Shown here piece by piece: positions 48,070-56,714 of a DNA stretch of 64,000 nt. The notes below the pieces were generated by a model. The model saw nothing but the letters and a program-made list of their open reading frames with translations, had not been told where the DNA came from and ran no database searches. Position numbers and translations under genes: made by a program. Position 1 is the first letter of the stretch, and each line of letters opens with the position of its first letter. This stretch comes from Paraburkholderia sp. BL23I1N1. Lineage in GTDB: Bacteria > Pseudomonadota > Gammaproteobacteria > Burkholderiales > Burkholderiaceae. The stretch lies in assembly GCF_003610295.1 (NCBI RefSeq), contig NZ_RAPV01000001.1, positions 1,178,001 through 1,242,000 of the forward strand, in the 5' to 3' direction.

Positions 48070-48852
48070 ATGAAGTCGATTCGTTCCATTCTGCTGATCG
48101 CGCTGCTGCAAGCGGTGACCTTGAGCCCGGCATTCGCTGCTGACGAGCTCGCGCAGATCAAATCTGCGGGCGTGTTCAAGATCGGCACCGAGGGCACGTA
48201 CGCACCGTTCACGTACCACGATGAATCCGGCAAGCTGACCGGCTTCGACGTCGAGATCGGCACGGCGATCGCGCAACGCCTTGGCGTCAAGCCGCAATTC
48301 GTCGAAGGTAAATGGGACGGCCTGATTGCCGGTCTCGACGTGAACCGCTATGACGCGGTGATCAATGAAGTCGCTGTCACCGACGCGCGCAAAGCCAAAT
48401 ACGATTTCTCGGATCCGTACATCACTTCGCACGCGGCGCTGATCGTGCGTTCGGACAACACTACGATCAAGACCTTCGACGACCTGAAGGGCAAGAAGTC
48501 GGCGAATACCTTGACCAGCAACTTCGGCAAGATCGCGGCCGCGCATGGTGCGGAGGTGATTCCCGTGCAGGGCTTCAACGAATCGGTCGACCTGTTGACC
48601 GCAGGCCGCGTCGACGCGACCGTGAACGACTCGCTGTCGTTCCTCGACTTCAAGAAGCACAAGCCGGACGCGAAGGTGAAGATTGCCGCGATCGACACGT
48701 CGGCGGACAGCAGCGACAAGTCCGCGGTGCTGATTCGCAAAGGCAGTCCTGAGTTGCAGGCCGCGATCAACAAGGCACTCGCCGACATGCGAAAAGACGG
48801 CACGTACTTGAAGATTTCGCAGAAGTACTTTGGCAAAGACGTTTCCCAATAA
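48070..48852 (+). CDS. Amino acid ABC transporter, periplasmic binding protein (cystine type)
   Basis: A 260-residue family-3 solute-binding protein with a signal peptide ending SPAFAA-DELAQ. The mature start (IKSAGVFKIGTEGTYAPFTYH) and GKLTGFDVEIGTAIAQRLGV are characteristic of polar amino acid binders, nearest to the cystine-binding FliY/TcyA group. It is followed by permease and ATPase genes in the usual order. It would bind an amino acid, probably cystine, in the periplasm. The start at 48070 follows CCGGAGCC. Confidence 0.88.
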   Translation: MKSIRSILLIALLQAVTLSPAFAADELAQIKSAGVFKIGTEGTYAPFTYHDESGKLTGFDVEIGTAIAQRLGVKPQFVEGKWDGLIAGLDVNRYDAVINEVAVTDARKAKYDFSDPYITSHAALIVRSDNTTIKTFDDLKGKKSANTLTSNFGKIAAAHGAEVIPVQGFNESVDLLTAGRVDATVNDSLSFLDFKKHKPDAKVKIAAIDTSADSSDKSAVLIRKGSPELQAAINKALADMRKDGTYLKISQKYFGKDVSQ

Positions 48853-48874
48853 GCGTCACGTGCGAGTCTGAATC

Positions 48875-49553
48875 ATGCCGGCATGGTTGCATTTGATGGC
48901 GCATTCGCTGTGGCCCCTCCTGTACGCGGGGCTTGTTTTTTACCGTGCCGCTCACGCTGGCCTCGTTCGCGATTGGGATCGTGGTGGCGTTTATCGTCGC
49001 GCTGGTCCGCCTGTTCGGGCCGCGGTGGGCGGTCACGTGTGTGCGGTTCTACGTGTGGCTGTTTCGCGGTTCGCCGTTACTAGTGCAACTGTTCGTGATT
49101 TTCTACGGACTACCGAACGTGGGCATTGTGCTTGATCCGTTGACGGCGGCGATCATTGGTTTTTCGCTGAATGTCGGTGCGTATAACTCGGAGGTGATAC
49201 GCGGCGTGATCGAGTCGATTCCGAAGGGGCAATGGGAAGCGGCGTACTCGATGGGCATGACGCGTGAACAGGCGTTGCGCCGCGCGATCTTGCCGCAGGC
49301 GGCGCGCGTTGCGCTGCCGCCGCTGTCGAACTCGTTCATTGCGTTGGTGAAGGACACCTCGCTCGCTGCGGTGCTGACGGTGCCCGAGGTGTTCCAGGCG
49401 GCACAGCGGATCGCCTCGGTGACGTATGAGCCGTTGATTCTGTACACGGAAGCGGCGCTGGTATATCTGGTATTCAGTTCGGTGTTGTCGTCGGCGCAAG
49501 TTCGGCTTGAGCGCAAGTTTGGCCGTCACGCACTTTTCCAGGCGGGCAACTGA
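48875..49553 (+). pseudogene. Amino acid ABC transporter permease, frameshifted in a T6 run
   Basis: The permease begins MPAWLHLMAHSLWPLLYAGL at 48875 and should continue VFTVPLTLASFAIGIV. The run of six T at 48936-48941 has one base more than this reading needs, so the frame is lost after residue 22. From about 48942 the correct frame is open to 49553, with the family motif GVIESIPKGQWEAAYSMGMT and EAA loop. The repaired protein has about 225 residues with 5 membrane segments, the usual size. An internal ATG at 48933 could start a version lacking the first helix. The stop overlaps the ATPase start. Confidence 0.8.
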
Positions 49554-50326
49554 TGATTCGACTGGAAAAAATCGACAAGTACTTCGGCGAGAACCGGGTG
49601 TTGACTTCGGTGGACTTGCAACTCGCGCCGGGCAACGTCACTGCGCTGATTGGCCCGTCTGGCAGCGGCAAGAGTACGCTTTTACGTTGTGTGAATCTGC
49701 TGGAAATCCCGGAGGCCGGATCACTTGAAGTGGGCAGCGAGCGCCTTGAATTCAGCCGCGATCACAAGCCATCGCGCGAGGCCGTGCTGACGATCCGCCG
49801 CCGCACCGGCATGGTGTTCCAGAATTTCCAGTTGTTTCCGCACCTGACGGTACGCCAGAACGTAATGGAAGGATTGCTAACCGTACTGAAATGGGACAGA
49901 GAAAAAGCGCGCGTGCGCGCGGACGAATTGCTTGAGAAGGTTGGCATCGCCCATAAAGCGGACGCATGGCCCTCAACGCTGTCCGGCGGGCAGCAGCAAC
50001 GCGTAGCGATTGCACGGGCGCTGGCGCCATCGCCGGAGGTGTTGTTGTGCGACGAGCCCACATCGGCACTGGATCCCGGATTAGCGGCGGAGGTGGTGGA
50101 CGTCCTCAAGCAGCTTGCCACGGAGGGCATGACGATGTTGATGGCGACGCATGATTTGCGTCTAGCTGCGACGATTGCACGAGACGTGGTGTTTTTGAAT
50201 AACGGCGTGATCGTAGAGGCGGGCCCATCGCGCGACGTTTTCATGCAACCGCGCAAGGCGGAAACAGAGCGCTTCGTATCGACACTGACGCACAGCTTAC
50301 CGGACGCTTGGACAGCGAAGAGCTGA
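49553..50326 (+). CDS. Amino acid ABC transporter, ATP-binding protein
   Basis: A 257-residue ABC ATPase: Walker A GPSGSGKST, Q-loop VFQNFQLFPHL, signature LSGGQQQRVAIARAL, Walker B VLLCDEPTSALD and switch histidine in MATHDLR. It is of the polar amino acid uptake type. Its ATG overlaps the permease stop (ATGA). It powers uptake through the permease encoded just upstream; if that gene is truly broken, this subunit would lack its channel. It ends the operon. Confidence 0.92.
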   Translation: MIRLEKIDKYFGENRVLTSVDLQLAPGNVTALIGPSGSGKSTLLRCVNLLEIPEAGSLEVGSERLEFSRDHKPSREAVLTIRRRTGMVFQNFQLFPHLTVRQNVMEGLLTVLKWDREKARVRADELLEKVGIAHKADAWPSTLSGGQQQRVAIARALAPSPEVLLCDEPTSALDPGLAAEVVDVLKQLATEGMTMLMATHDLRLAATIARDVVFLNNGVIVEAGPSRDVFMQPRKAETERFVSTLTHSLPDAWTAKS

Positions 50327-50377
50327 CCGAGAGAGAAAGGCAGAAACAGAAAACAGTCTATCGATAACCACTGGCGT

Positions 50378-50412
50378 AAAAAAGAGAGGTGCCGAAGCAC
50401 CCCTCAAAAAAA
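50378..50412 (-). terminator. UUCG-loop terminator on the minus strand
   Basis: On the minus strand GAGGGGTGC-TTCG-GCACCTCTC is followed by TTTTTTACG (plus-strand positions 50405 down to 50378). The very stable UUCG-type loop plus T-run is typical of a rho-independent terminator. The only non-mobile minus-strand gene upstream is leuA, so it may be leuA's original terminator, now separated by the repeat and the IS element. Confidence 0.75.
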
Positions 50413-50465
50413 TCACGACAGACAACAAATAGACTACTGGTTTGCCAGCAGACCCTGCCGACGAG

Positions 50466-50652
50466 CACGTAGTGCGAGACGGGAGGTATGAGTGCTTTGT
50501 CACTCGCGCTGAATGAGCGAGAACACCGATTCCAGATGCACCACTACCGCAGCTGCGCGGGGGACCCGCTTAAGAGTTAGCGGTTTGTGCCGCTTTCTTT
50601 TGCCTACTTTTCTTTGCGGCAGGCAAAGAAAAGTAGGTGCCGCCCCGCACAG
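50466..50652. repeat. Dispersed hairpin repeat, second copy, left part
   Basis: This part matches 8804-8991, including the hairpin CCTACTTTTCTTTGC / GCAAAGAAAAGTAGG at 50603-50617 and 50623-50637. The match stops at CCCCGCACAG (50643-50652), where the IS4-family element begins, and resumes after it at 52019. Confidence 0.85.
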
Positions 50653-52018
50653 CAATGCTCTCAACTTAAGCTCCGCTGCATCAAGCAAGTTTGTACGCGA
50701 GATGGAAGTGGGGCTTGGCTTTTCGGGGTGGTCTTGGATAGGAGCGTGAGGGCTGTATCCGGCATCGGGTCTGGCGGATCATTTCCAGCACACCGGCGAG
50801 GCCGTCCAGGCAGCGCTGGATGCGCAGAAGACACGCGCCGAGGATGGGCTTGAGTGCGCCCAGTGCATACACCCGGTTAGGACGGCTGGCATGTCTGTCG
50901 TCGTGCGGCGCATCGAGATCGCTGAGCAGGGTGAACAGGTTGTCGGCGAGGATTTTTGCGCCGAAGTCCTGCTGTAACGCCAGGTAATCGAGGCCTGTGA
51001 CGGCTTCCAGCCGCAGCCGGTGCTTGAGTCGTTTGAACGCTTCCTCGACCCGCCAGCGCTGGTGATAGAGCGCGCCGAACGATGCCGCCGGATAACGCCC
51101 GCCATCGAGCAGCGAGGTCATCAGCACCCGCACGCGACCGCCCGGCGTGACGTCGCGGATCAGGCGAACAGTGGTGGGCGTACGCGCCAGTTCATAGTCG
51201 CGGGCATCCAGTTCGCCGGGCGCGTCCAGTGTCACCACACGCTCGGCTTTACCGCTGCGGGCAAAGGCGCTGACGCATTTCCAGTTACGCGCATCGACGC
51301 GCATGCAGAACGGGATTTCGCGCTGTGCGAGCGCGGCCACCATCGCGTTGCCGATATAGCCGCGATCGAGCAGCAGCAGGTCGGTATGCGGTTGCAGCAC
51401 ATCGAGGGCTTCGAACAGCATCTGCCGCTCGCCGCCGTCGGCGGGATGAAGTGCAGCGTGCAGGGTCAGTTCGGAACCCGGCAGGAATAGCGCAAACGCG
51501 TAGTGATCGGCGCGCAGTTCATGGCCGCGACGCGTGCCCACACGCAGGCGGCTGCCATCAGCGGCGACCAGCCTCAGGCCGTGCCAGCGCATCGAATCGA
51601 TATGGGGTTGGGCCAGCGAGATCAGGCGGGCGCGGGCCAGCTCGAACAGTTCGGCAGACACGCCCCGTCGCGCCTTGCTGAAGGCCTGTGCGCTGACAGC
51701 GCGGGTGCGCCCGCCGCGGCTTCCCAGTGCGCCGAATAGCGCGTCAAGTTCGGCCTGCACACTGGCGCACATGCCCGACATCATCAGCGCGGCCATGCGC
51801 GGCAAGGTCAGTGTGCGATTGCGGGTAAAGGCGGTGGGAGAACGACGCACGCGATCGGCGAGCGCCGGATCGAACAGGAATTCGGAGAACTCAGCCAGAA
51901 GCCTTGAGGACGCTGGTATTTGAGTTCATATCGTTGATTTATCAGTGAGTTATGCGATCGAGTTTACCGGAGCCATGCCTCGTTTACAAGCCCTTCGAGG
52001 CTTAAGTTGAGAGCATTG
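50653..52018 (-). mobile_element. IS4-family insertion sequence, 1366 bp, complete
   Basis: The ends are perfect 18-bp inverted repeats: CAATGCTCTCAACTTAAG at 50653-50670 and its reverse complement at 52001-52018. The target is duplicated: CCCCGCACAG at 50643-50652 and again at 52019-52028, 10 bp. Removal of the IS and one copy of the duplication restores the dispersed repeat as seen at 8804-9033. The single transposase gene is on the minus strand. A 10-bp duplication and the transposase motifs place it in the IS4 family. No passenger gene is present. The perfect ends suggest a recent insertion. Confidence 0.93.
50681..51850 (-). CDS. IS4-family transposase, N-terminus possibly frameshifted
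   Basis: From a GTG at 51850 the protein has 389 residues with the DDE set: D98 (AADGSRLRV), D162 (LLLDRGYIG) and the YREK motif Y262-R265-E269-K276 (YHQRWRVEEAFKRLKHRL). Upstream the frame stays open to 51928, without a start codon, and reads SRLLAEFSEFLFDPALADRV, which looks like genuine N-terminal transposase sequence. An ATG at 51929 (MNSNTSVLK) would join it if one G of AAGG (about 51900) were absent. So the true start is probably 51929 with a one-base frameshift, or the short version is what is made. Confidence 0.85.
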   Translation of the reverse strand: MRRSPTAFTRNRTLTLPRMAALMMSGMCASVQAELDALFGALGSRGGRTRAVSAQAFSKARRGVSAELFELARARLISLAQPHIDSMRWHGLRLVAADGSRLRVGTRRGHELRADHYAFALFLPGSELTLHAALHPADGGERQMLFEALDVLQPHTDLLLLDRGYIGNAMVAALAQREIPFCMRVDARNWKCVSAFARSGKAERVVTLDAPGELDARDYELARTPTTVRLIRDVTPGGRVRVLMTSLLDGGRYPAASFGALYHQRWRVEEAFKRLKHRLRLEAVTGLDYLALQQDFGAKILADNLFTLLSDLDAPHDDRHASRPNRVYALGALKPILGACLLRIQRCLDGLAGVLEMIRQTRCRIQPSRSYPRPPRKAKPHFHLAYKLA

Positions 52019-52070
52019 CCCCGCACAGGGGCAACGCTAATAAACCGCTAACATTTCAAGGCAAGGCCAA
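52019..52070. repeat. Dispersed hairpin repeat, second copy, right part
   Basis: This continues the repeat after the IS element, starting with the second target duplicate CCCCGCACAG and matching 8982-9033 (GGGGCAACGCTAA, then CTAACA-TTCAAGG). It ends a few bases before the leuA stop on the minus strand. Confidence 0.85.
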
Positions 52071-52075
52071 AAACA

Positions 52076-53791
52076 TCAAATCGCCACCCGCTCATCATCC
52101 TTCAGAGCAACATCAAAAAACCGCCCTTGAGCATCAAGACTAACCCGTGCGTAAGCACGATTAACCCCACTAATAACAGCCCGAATAGAAGCAGTCACCA
52201 AATTAGCATCGATACCAACCCCAAACGCACTCCCAGCCACATCAACCCCGGCCATCTCGGCCACAGCCACAGCGCGCGCATCGGCGCCTTGTGCCAAAGC
52301 CCTCTCCTCATAGTGCTGAATCCGCACCGGCACACCAATCGCATGCATCAACGCATCAAGCGGCCCATTCCCTTCACCGGTCAATACGCGCCGCGAGCCA
52401 TCAATCTCGACAGTCAGCTTGATATGCTCACGCCCGTCGGATTCAGACAAACTATGCCCAACATATCGAATCGGCGCAGCACTCTCCACATACTCCTTCT
52501 GGAACAATTCCCAGATCTGCGAAGGCGTCACTTCCTGCCCGCTGTCATCGGTATATCGCTGCACGGCAGAACTAAAATCGACCTGCAACCGGCGCGGCAA
52601 AACAACCCCATAACCCTGCTCGAGCAGATAAGCAATCCCACCCTTGCCAGACTGACTATTCACACGAATAACCGAATCATAGGTACGCCCAAGATCGCTC
52701 GGATCAATCGGCATATATGGCACTTCCCAAACCGCATCCGGCTTCTGCACGGCAAAACCCTTCTTGATCGCATCCTGATGCGAACCGGAGAATGCGGTGA
52801 ACACCAGATCGCCGACATAAGGATGACGCGGATGCACCGGCAACTGAGTACATTCCTCAGCAGTGCGCGCGACTTCATTGATATTCGAAAAGTCGAGCTC
52901 AGGATCGACACCCTGCGTGTACAGATTCAACGCAAGCGTCACGAGGTCGACATTGCCGGTACGTTCGCCGTTGCCGAACAAACACCCTTCGATACGATCC
53001 GCTCCGGCCATCACCGCCAGTTCCGCGGCAGCCACCGCAGTGCCCCGATCGTTATGCGGATGTACCGAAACAATCAACGAATCGCGACGCGCGAGGTTGC
53101 GATGCATCCATTCGATCTGGTCGGCGTAGACGTTCGGCGTGGCCATTTCCACGGTAGCGGGCAGGTTGACGATCGCTTTGTGATCGGGCGTCGGCTGCCA
53201 GATATCGAACACGGCGTCGCACACTTCCTTGGCGAATTCGAGTTCCGTGCCGCTGAACACTTCCGGGCTGTATTGGAGCGTGAAGTGGGTTTCCGGCGCG
53301 GCGTCGGCGAGACGCTTCACGGTGCGCGCGGCGTTTTGCGCGAGTTCTTTCACGCCGCTTTTTTCAAGGCCGAACACGATGCGGCGAAATTCCGGCGCGG
53401 TGGCGTTGTACAAGTGGACGATCGCGCGCGGCACGCCACGCAAGGACTCGAAGGTGCGCTCGATCAGATCGTCGCGGGCTTGCGTCAATACTTCGATTGT
53501 GACGTCGTCGGGGATATGGCCGCCTTCGATCAACTCGCGTACGAAATTGAAATCGGTTTGCGAGGCGGACGGAAAGGCGACTTCGATTTCCTTGAAGCCG
53601 ATCTGCACCAGCGTCTTGAACATGCGCATCTTGCGTTGCGCGTTCATCGGCTCGAACAGCGCCTGATTGCCGTCACGCAGGTCGGTGCTCATCCAGATCG
53701 GCGCGCGCGTGATGGTGCGCGACGGCCACTGGCGGTCCGTCAAATTGATGGGCTTGAACGAGTGATACTTGGTTGCCGGGTTCTTCAACAT
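52076..53791 (-). CDS. leuA: 2-isopropylmalate synthase
   Basis: A 571-residue LeuA of the long class. The barrel starts [18 protein letters not shown], with the metal and substrate arginine-aspartate pair, and has [20 protein letters not shown] with the HxH-type metal site. The C-terminal regulatory domain for leucine feedback follows (residues about 430-571). I prefer the ATG at 53791 ([16 protein letters not shown]) as AAGGA lies at good distance; two further ATGs stand just upstream. It makes 2-isopropylmalate from 2-oxoisovalerate and acetyl-CoA, first step of leucine synthesis. A leucine-rich leader peptide precedes it. Confidence 0.95.
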   Translation of the reverse strand: MLKNPATKYHSFKPINLTDRQWPSRTITRAPIWMSTDLRDGNQALFEPMNAQRKMRMFKTLVQIGFKEIEVAFPSASQTDFNFVRELIEGGHIPDDVTIEVLTQARDDLIERTFESLRGVPRAIVHLYNATAPEFRRIVFGLEKSGVKELAQNAARTVKRLADAAPETHFTLQYSPEVFSGTELEFAKEVCDAVFDIWQPTPDHKAIVNLPATVEMATPNVYADQIEWMHRNLARRDSLIVSVHPHNDRGTAVAAAELAVMAGADRIEGCLFGNGERTGNVDLVTLALNLYTQGVDPELDFSNINEVARTAEECTQLPVHPRHPYVGDLVFTAFSGSHQDAIKKGFAVQKPDAVWEVPYMPIDPSDLGRTYDSVIRVNSQSGKGGIAYLLEQGYGVVLPRRLQVDFSSAVQRYTDDSGQEVTPSQIWELFQKEYVESAAPIRYVGHSLSESDGREHIKLTVEIDGSRRVLTGEGNGPLDALMHAIGVPVRIQHYEERALAQGADARAVAVAEMAGVDVAGSAFGVGIDANLVTASIRAVISGVNRAYARVSLDAQGRFFDVALKDDERVAI

Positions 53792-53913
53792 TTTCATCAT
53801 CCTTGGGATCGATCAACCTGGTGTCGACCGGACGACGAAAAGCAAAGCATGGCCGCCGGTCGGAAACCGGGGCTGGGTCAGTTACTGGGGAATTGAGCGG
53901 TGCTTCGGGTGTA

Positions 53914-53994
53914 TCAGACGGAAGCGCGCAGCAGCAGACCTAGCCCGGTAGAGCGGGCTAGTAGTAGCGATAGGGTGGTCTGGGCGCGGTACAT
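53914..53994 (-). CDS. leuL: leuA leader peptide with leucine codon clusters
   Basis: A 26-residue frame, ATG at 53994 and TGA at 53914-53916, about 120 bases before leuA. It reads MYRAQTTLSLLLARSTGLG, then LLLRASV. Eight of 26 residues are leucine, in two runs of three. The first run and its neighbours use CTA (five of the eight), which is rare in a GC-rich genome; the second run uses CTG. A promoter lies directly upstream. The hairpin CTAGCCCG / CGGGCTAG (53956-53963 and 53942-53949) is inside the leader, and CCGGTTTCCGACCGG followed by T-rich sequence lies beyond it. This is the design of a leucine-sensing attenuator. Confidence 0.8.
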   Translation of the reverse strand: MYRAQTTLSLLLARSTGLGLLLRASV

Positions 53995-54002
53995 AGTGCG
54001 CA

Positions 54003-54031
54003 ATAGGAACATATTATTGGGATCGCGTCAA
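54003..54031 (-). promoter_or_regulatory. leuA promoter
   Basis: On the minus strand: -35 TTGACG (54031-54026), a 17-base spacer and -10 TCCTAT (54008-54003). A start point near 53996-53998 would put the leader ATG almost at the 5' end of the transcript, so the leader would be translated from a very short or absent untranslated region. Confidence 0.6.
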
Positions 54032-54097
54032 GCGCGCGCCGACCGACGGCGGCTTATCGCGGCCGGCGCGCGTTGCAATCCCGGCCCGTCCCGCCGG

Positions 54098-54967
54098 TCA
54101 CCTGGGTTTCACGAAACGCAAGGTCATGCGATCCGATTCGCCGATCGCCGCGTATTTCGCCCGATCGACGTCGTGACCTTCATACGTGGGCGGCAGCGAC
54201 CACACGCCGTTCGGATAAATTTTCGTGTCGCGCGGATTGCCGTTCACCTCGCTTTGGGCGGCCAATTCGAAGCCTGCCGCGCGCGCGTGTTCGATCACGT
54301 AGGCTTCGGTCACATAGCCGGTGTCGATGGTCTGCTGCAGCGAAGTACCGGGCGCCGCGCGATGTTCCTCGACACCGAGGATGCCGCCCGGTTTCAACGC
54401 CGCATAGAAGGCGCGCAGATTGGCGTCGACCTCGCCGTCTTTGATCCAGTTGTGGATATTGCGGAAGGTCAGTACCTGGTCGACGCTGCCGTCGGCCGGA
54501 AAGCCGCTGAACCGGCCCGCTTGCAACGTGCCGACCACCACATTGCCGTAGACAGCCGGCGTGGCCGCCAGCTTGCGCGCGAATGAGGCCCGGCCTGCTT
54601 GCTCCTCCGCCGCCAACGCGGCGTCCGGGCTGTCGTATTGCGCCTCGTACAGTTTGCCGTGGTCACGCAAATAGGGCGCGAGTATTTCCGTGTACCAGCC
54701 GCCACCCGGCGCGATCTCCAGCACGGTTTGCGACGACGCCACGCCGAAGAATTGCAACGTTTCCTTTGGATGGCGATAGATATCGCGTCCGCGGTTCTTG
54801 TCGCTGCGCTGGGGGCCGGATATTGCGGCATCGAGCGACGCCGAATCCGCCACCGTGGGAGACGTCGACGCCGAGGGGGTGGCACACGCGGCCAATAGCA
54901 GCGCCGCGCTCAGGGCCGCGAGCGTGGCACGCAGCGCGCGGGTTTGGGGAGTGGGGTGAGGGCTCAT
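54098..54967 (-). CDS. Methyltransferase-like putative lipoprotein
   Basis: A 289-residue protein. The start MSPHPTPQTRALRATLAALS is followed by a lipobox LLAAC-ATPS, so it is likely exported and lipidated. The main domain has a class I SAM-methyltransferase-like pattern (TVLEIAPGGGWYTEILAPYL, then GSVDQVLTFRNIHNWIKDGE). The family is often annotated as a periplasmic 'predicted methyltransferase'; SAM is not expected in the periplasm, so the role is puzzling. The start at 54967 was chosen to place the signal peptide at the N-terminus; ATGs at 54976 and 55018 are also in frame. An IS1182-type element lies 80 bases upstream and may have cut it from its promoter. Confidence 0.75.
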   Translation of the reverse strand: MSPHPTPQTRALRATLAALSAALLLAACATPSASTSPTVADSASLDAAISGPQRSDKNRGRDIYRHPKETLQFFGVASSQTVLEIAPGGGWYTEILAPYLRDHGKLYEAQYDSPDAALAAEEQAGRASFARKLAATPAVYGNVVVGTLQAGRFSGFPADGSVDQVLTFRNIHNWIKDGEVDANLRAFYAALKPGGILGVEEHRAAPGTSLQQTIDTGYVTEAYVIEHARAAGFELAAQSEVNGNPRDTKIYPNGVWSLPPTYEGHDVDRAKYAAIGESDRMTLRFVKPR

Positions 54968-55050
54968 GGCAGCCATTATCGGACGGGATCCGTCTGGAAA
55001 GAAATCGTCAATCGGCATAACGATATGCGGCTGCGGTATTTGCTGTGGCC

Positions 55051-56584
55051 CTAGGAGTCCGCGCGGCAGACAGAATTTGAGCCTCCGGAGTTGACGCCAG
55101 ATCGGGCGGCGTCAACTGCGATTGCAGTTTTGCCCGCCAGTGCGCGCAAAAATGGTTTGCCCGGGGGCGAAATCAGGCAAACTTGCCCCCTTCCGGGCTT
55201 ACGCAAGTTTCATTTTCGACATTCTGCGCAGGTTCAGCGCCACGCAGACGAGCTTCCACTCGGCCTGAGCCTTGGCCAGTCCGCGCATGCTGAATTGTCG
55301 AAATCCGAGAACGCTTTTTACCCAGGCATTCGGCGGTTCGGACAGCCATTTGCGCTTTCGATAGGCCGCCTGAGTTTGCGCAGAAGTAAACTTTTCTGCC
55401 ATCGCGGCGCACAGCGGGCGCTTCAGGGCATCGACCCTCACATCTTTCTTGCCCTCGCGTCCGGGCGCCACGATCAGCTCGGCGGGATGCTCGCGCAATT
55501 GCTCGAACGTCGCTTCCGACCGGTAGCCCGCGTCGGCAAGGACTTGCCTGGGATTGGCGCCAGCGTCACGCAGCACGGCAGCAAGAACGCCTGGCAACTG
55601 GCCGCTGTCGGCGGCACTGTTACCCAGTTCGGCCGCGACGATGATGTGGGCCGTGTCGTCGACGGCAGCCTGGGCATTGTAGGAATAGTCGAAGCCGCCG
55701 CCGGCGTGCTTCATGATCCGGCTTTCCGGGTCAGTAAAATTCTCCTGGGCGTCGGGCTTGGGCTCGCCGAACCTGTACTTGAAGCGCGACTTCTTTTTCG
55801 GCTTGTCGCCGCCGTCCGGCGGCGTGTCGTCGTCGCTACGACCACGCGCGATATCGGCCTGGCGCTGGCGCTCTTCCAGACGCGCACGCGCAGCACGGAT
55901 GACCGCAAGCCGGTCCTCGCGCCGCGTGATCTCGGCCGGAATATCGAGTTCAGGCTCGTTCTTCTCAGCGTCATCGGCCACTTTCGCTTTTGCCAGCAGC
56001 GCATCGATCTGTTCTTTCAGTTCAAGCTCGGCTTTCTTCATCCGGTCGTAGCTCATCGCCTTGTGGCGCGAGGCATTGGCCTTGATCTTCGTGCCGTCAA
56101 CGGCAATCGTCCCGAGCCTGATCAGTCCGCACTCCCTGGCCAGTTTCACCACCTGCACAAACAGGTCCGACAGTTCTTTGAGGTGAAAGGCGCGGAAGTC
56201 GCACAGCGTCCGGTGCGCCGGATAGTTGCCCGCCGCCAGGACCCGGAACGCGACATCCTCATGCAGCTTCCTGGCCAGCTTGCGCGACGAGAACACGCCG
56301 GTCGCATAGCCGTACACGAGCACCTTCACCATCATCGCCGGATGAAAGGGCTGGTTGCGCTGACCACCGCCGGCATACCGCGCATGGAAAGCGGAGAGGT
56401 CGAGTGAGTCCACCGTGTCGCTGATGTAGTAGGCAAGGTGCCCTTCGGGCAGCCAGTCTTGCAGCGCGTGGGGCAGCAACATCTGCTGCTGCGGCTCGTA
56501 GGGGAGATAGCTTGTTGTCATCTGCTAACAACGTTTACCCTGCCCGACCGGATGACATCAGACTTCTGCCGCGCACGCTCCTAG
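55051..56584 (-). mobile_element. IS1182-family insertion sequence
   Basis: The ends match as imperfect inverted repeats: CTAGGAGTCCGCGCGGCAGA at 55051 and the complement of TCTGCCGCGCACGCTCCTAG ending at 56584 (17 of 20 identical). CTAG at both extremes is self-complementary and could be a 4-bp target duplication, in which case the element proper is 55055-56580. It carries one transposase gene on the minus strand. It sits between a methyltransferase-like gene and a CadD-like gene, both on the minus strand, without breaking a visible reading frame. Confidence 0.8.
55199..56521 (-). CDS. IS1182-family transposase
   Basis: A 440-residue transposase with an N-terminal DUF772 domain (MTTSYLPYEPQQQMLLPHAL, then FHPAMMVKVLVYGYATGVFS) and a DDE domain: the first aspartate in TIAVDGTKIKANAS, the second in QVLADAGYRSEATF, the glutamate in the region after RKRKWLSEPPNAWVKSVLGF. 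A charged helical insertion of about 110 residues lies between the first and second catalytic aspartates. The frame is intact, so the enzyme may be active. Confidence 0.93.
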   Translation of the reverse strand: MTTSYLPYEPQQQMLLPHALQDWLPEGHLAYYISDTVDSLDLSAFHARYAGGGQRNQPFHPAMMVKVLVYGYATGVFSSRKLARKLHEDVAFRVLAAGNYPAHRTLCDFRAFHLKELSDLFVQVVKLARECGLIRLGTIAVDGTKIKANASRHKAMSYDRMKKAELELKEQIDALLAKAKVADDAEKNEPELDIPAEITRREDRLAVIRAARARLEERQRQADIARGRSDDDTPPDGGDKPKKKSRFKYRFGEPKPDAQENFTDPESRIMKHAGGGFDYSYNAQAAVDDTAHIIVAAELGNSAADSGQLPGVLAAVLRDAGANPRQVLADAGYRSEATFEQLREHPAELIVAPGREGKKDVRVDALKRPLCAAMAEKFTSAQTQAAYRKRKWLSEPPNAWVKSVLGFRQFSMRGLAKAQAEWKLVCVALNLRRMSKMKLA

Positions 56585-56714
56585 CTTCGGTCTGCACGGT
56601 GTGTGCGCCAGGTCGGCGGTCTGCAGCGGCGGAGCAGAAAGAGGCGAATCCGAACGACGGCGTGGTGCGTATAAAGGCTGTGATCAGCGCCTGCCGCGTG
56701 TTGACCCGCCTGTA

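Noticed and set aside
52127..53896. A 589-codon plus-strand frame opposite leuA
   Set aside because: It mirrors leuA codon bias and resembles no known family; leuA is certain.
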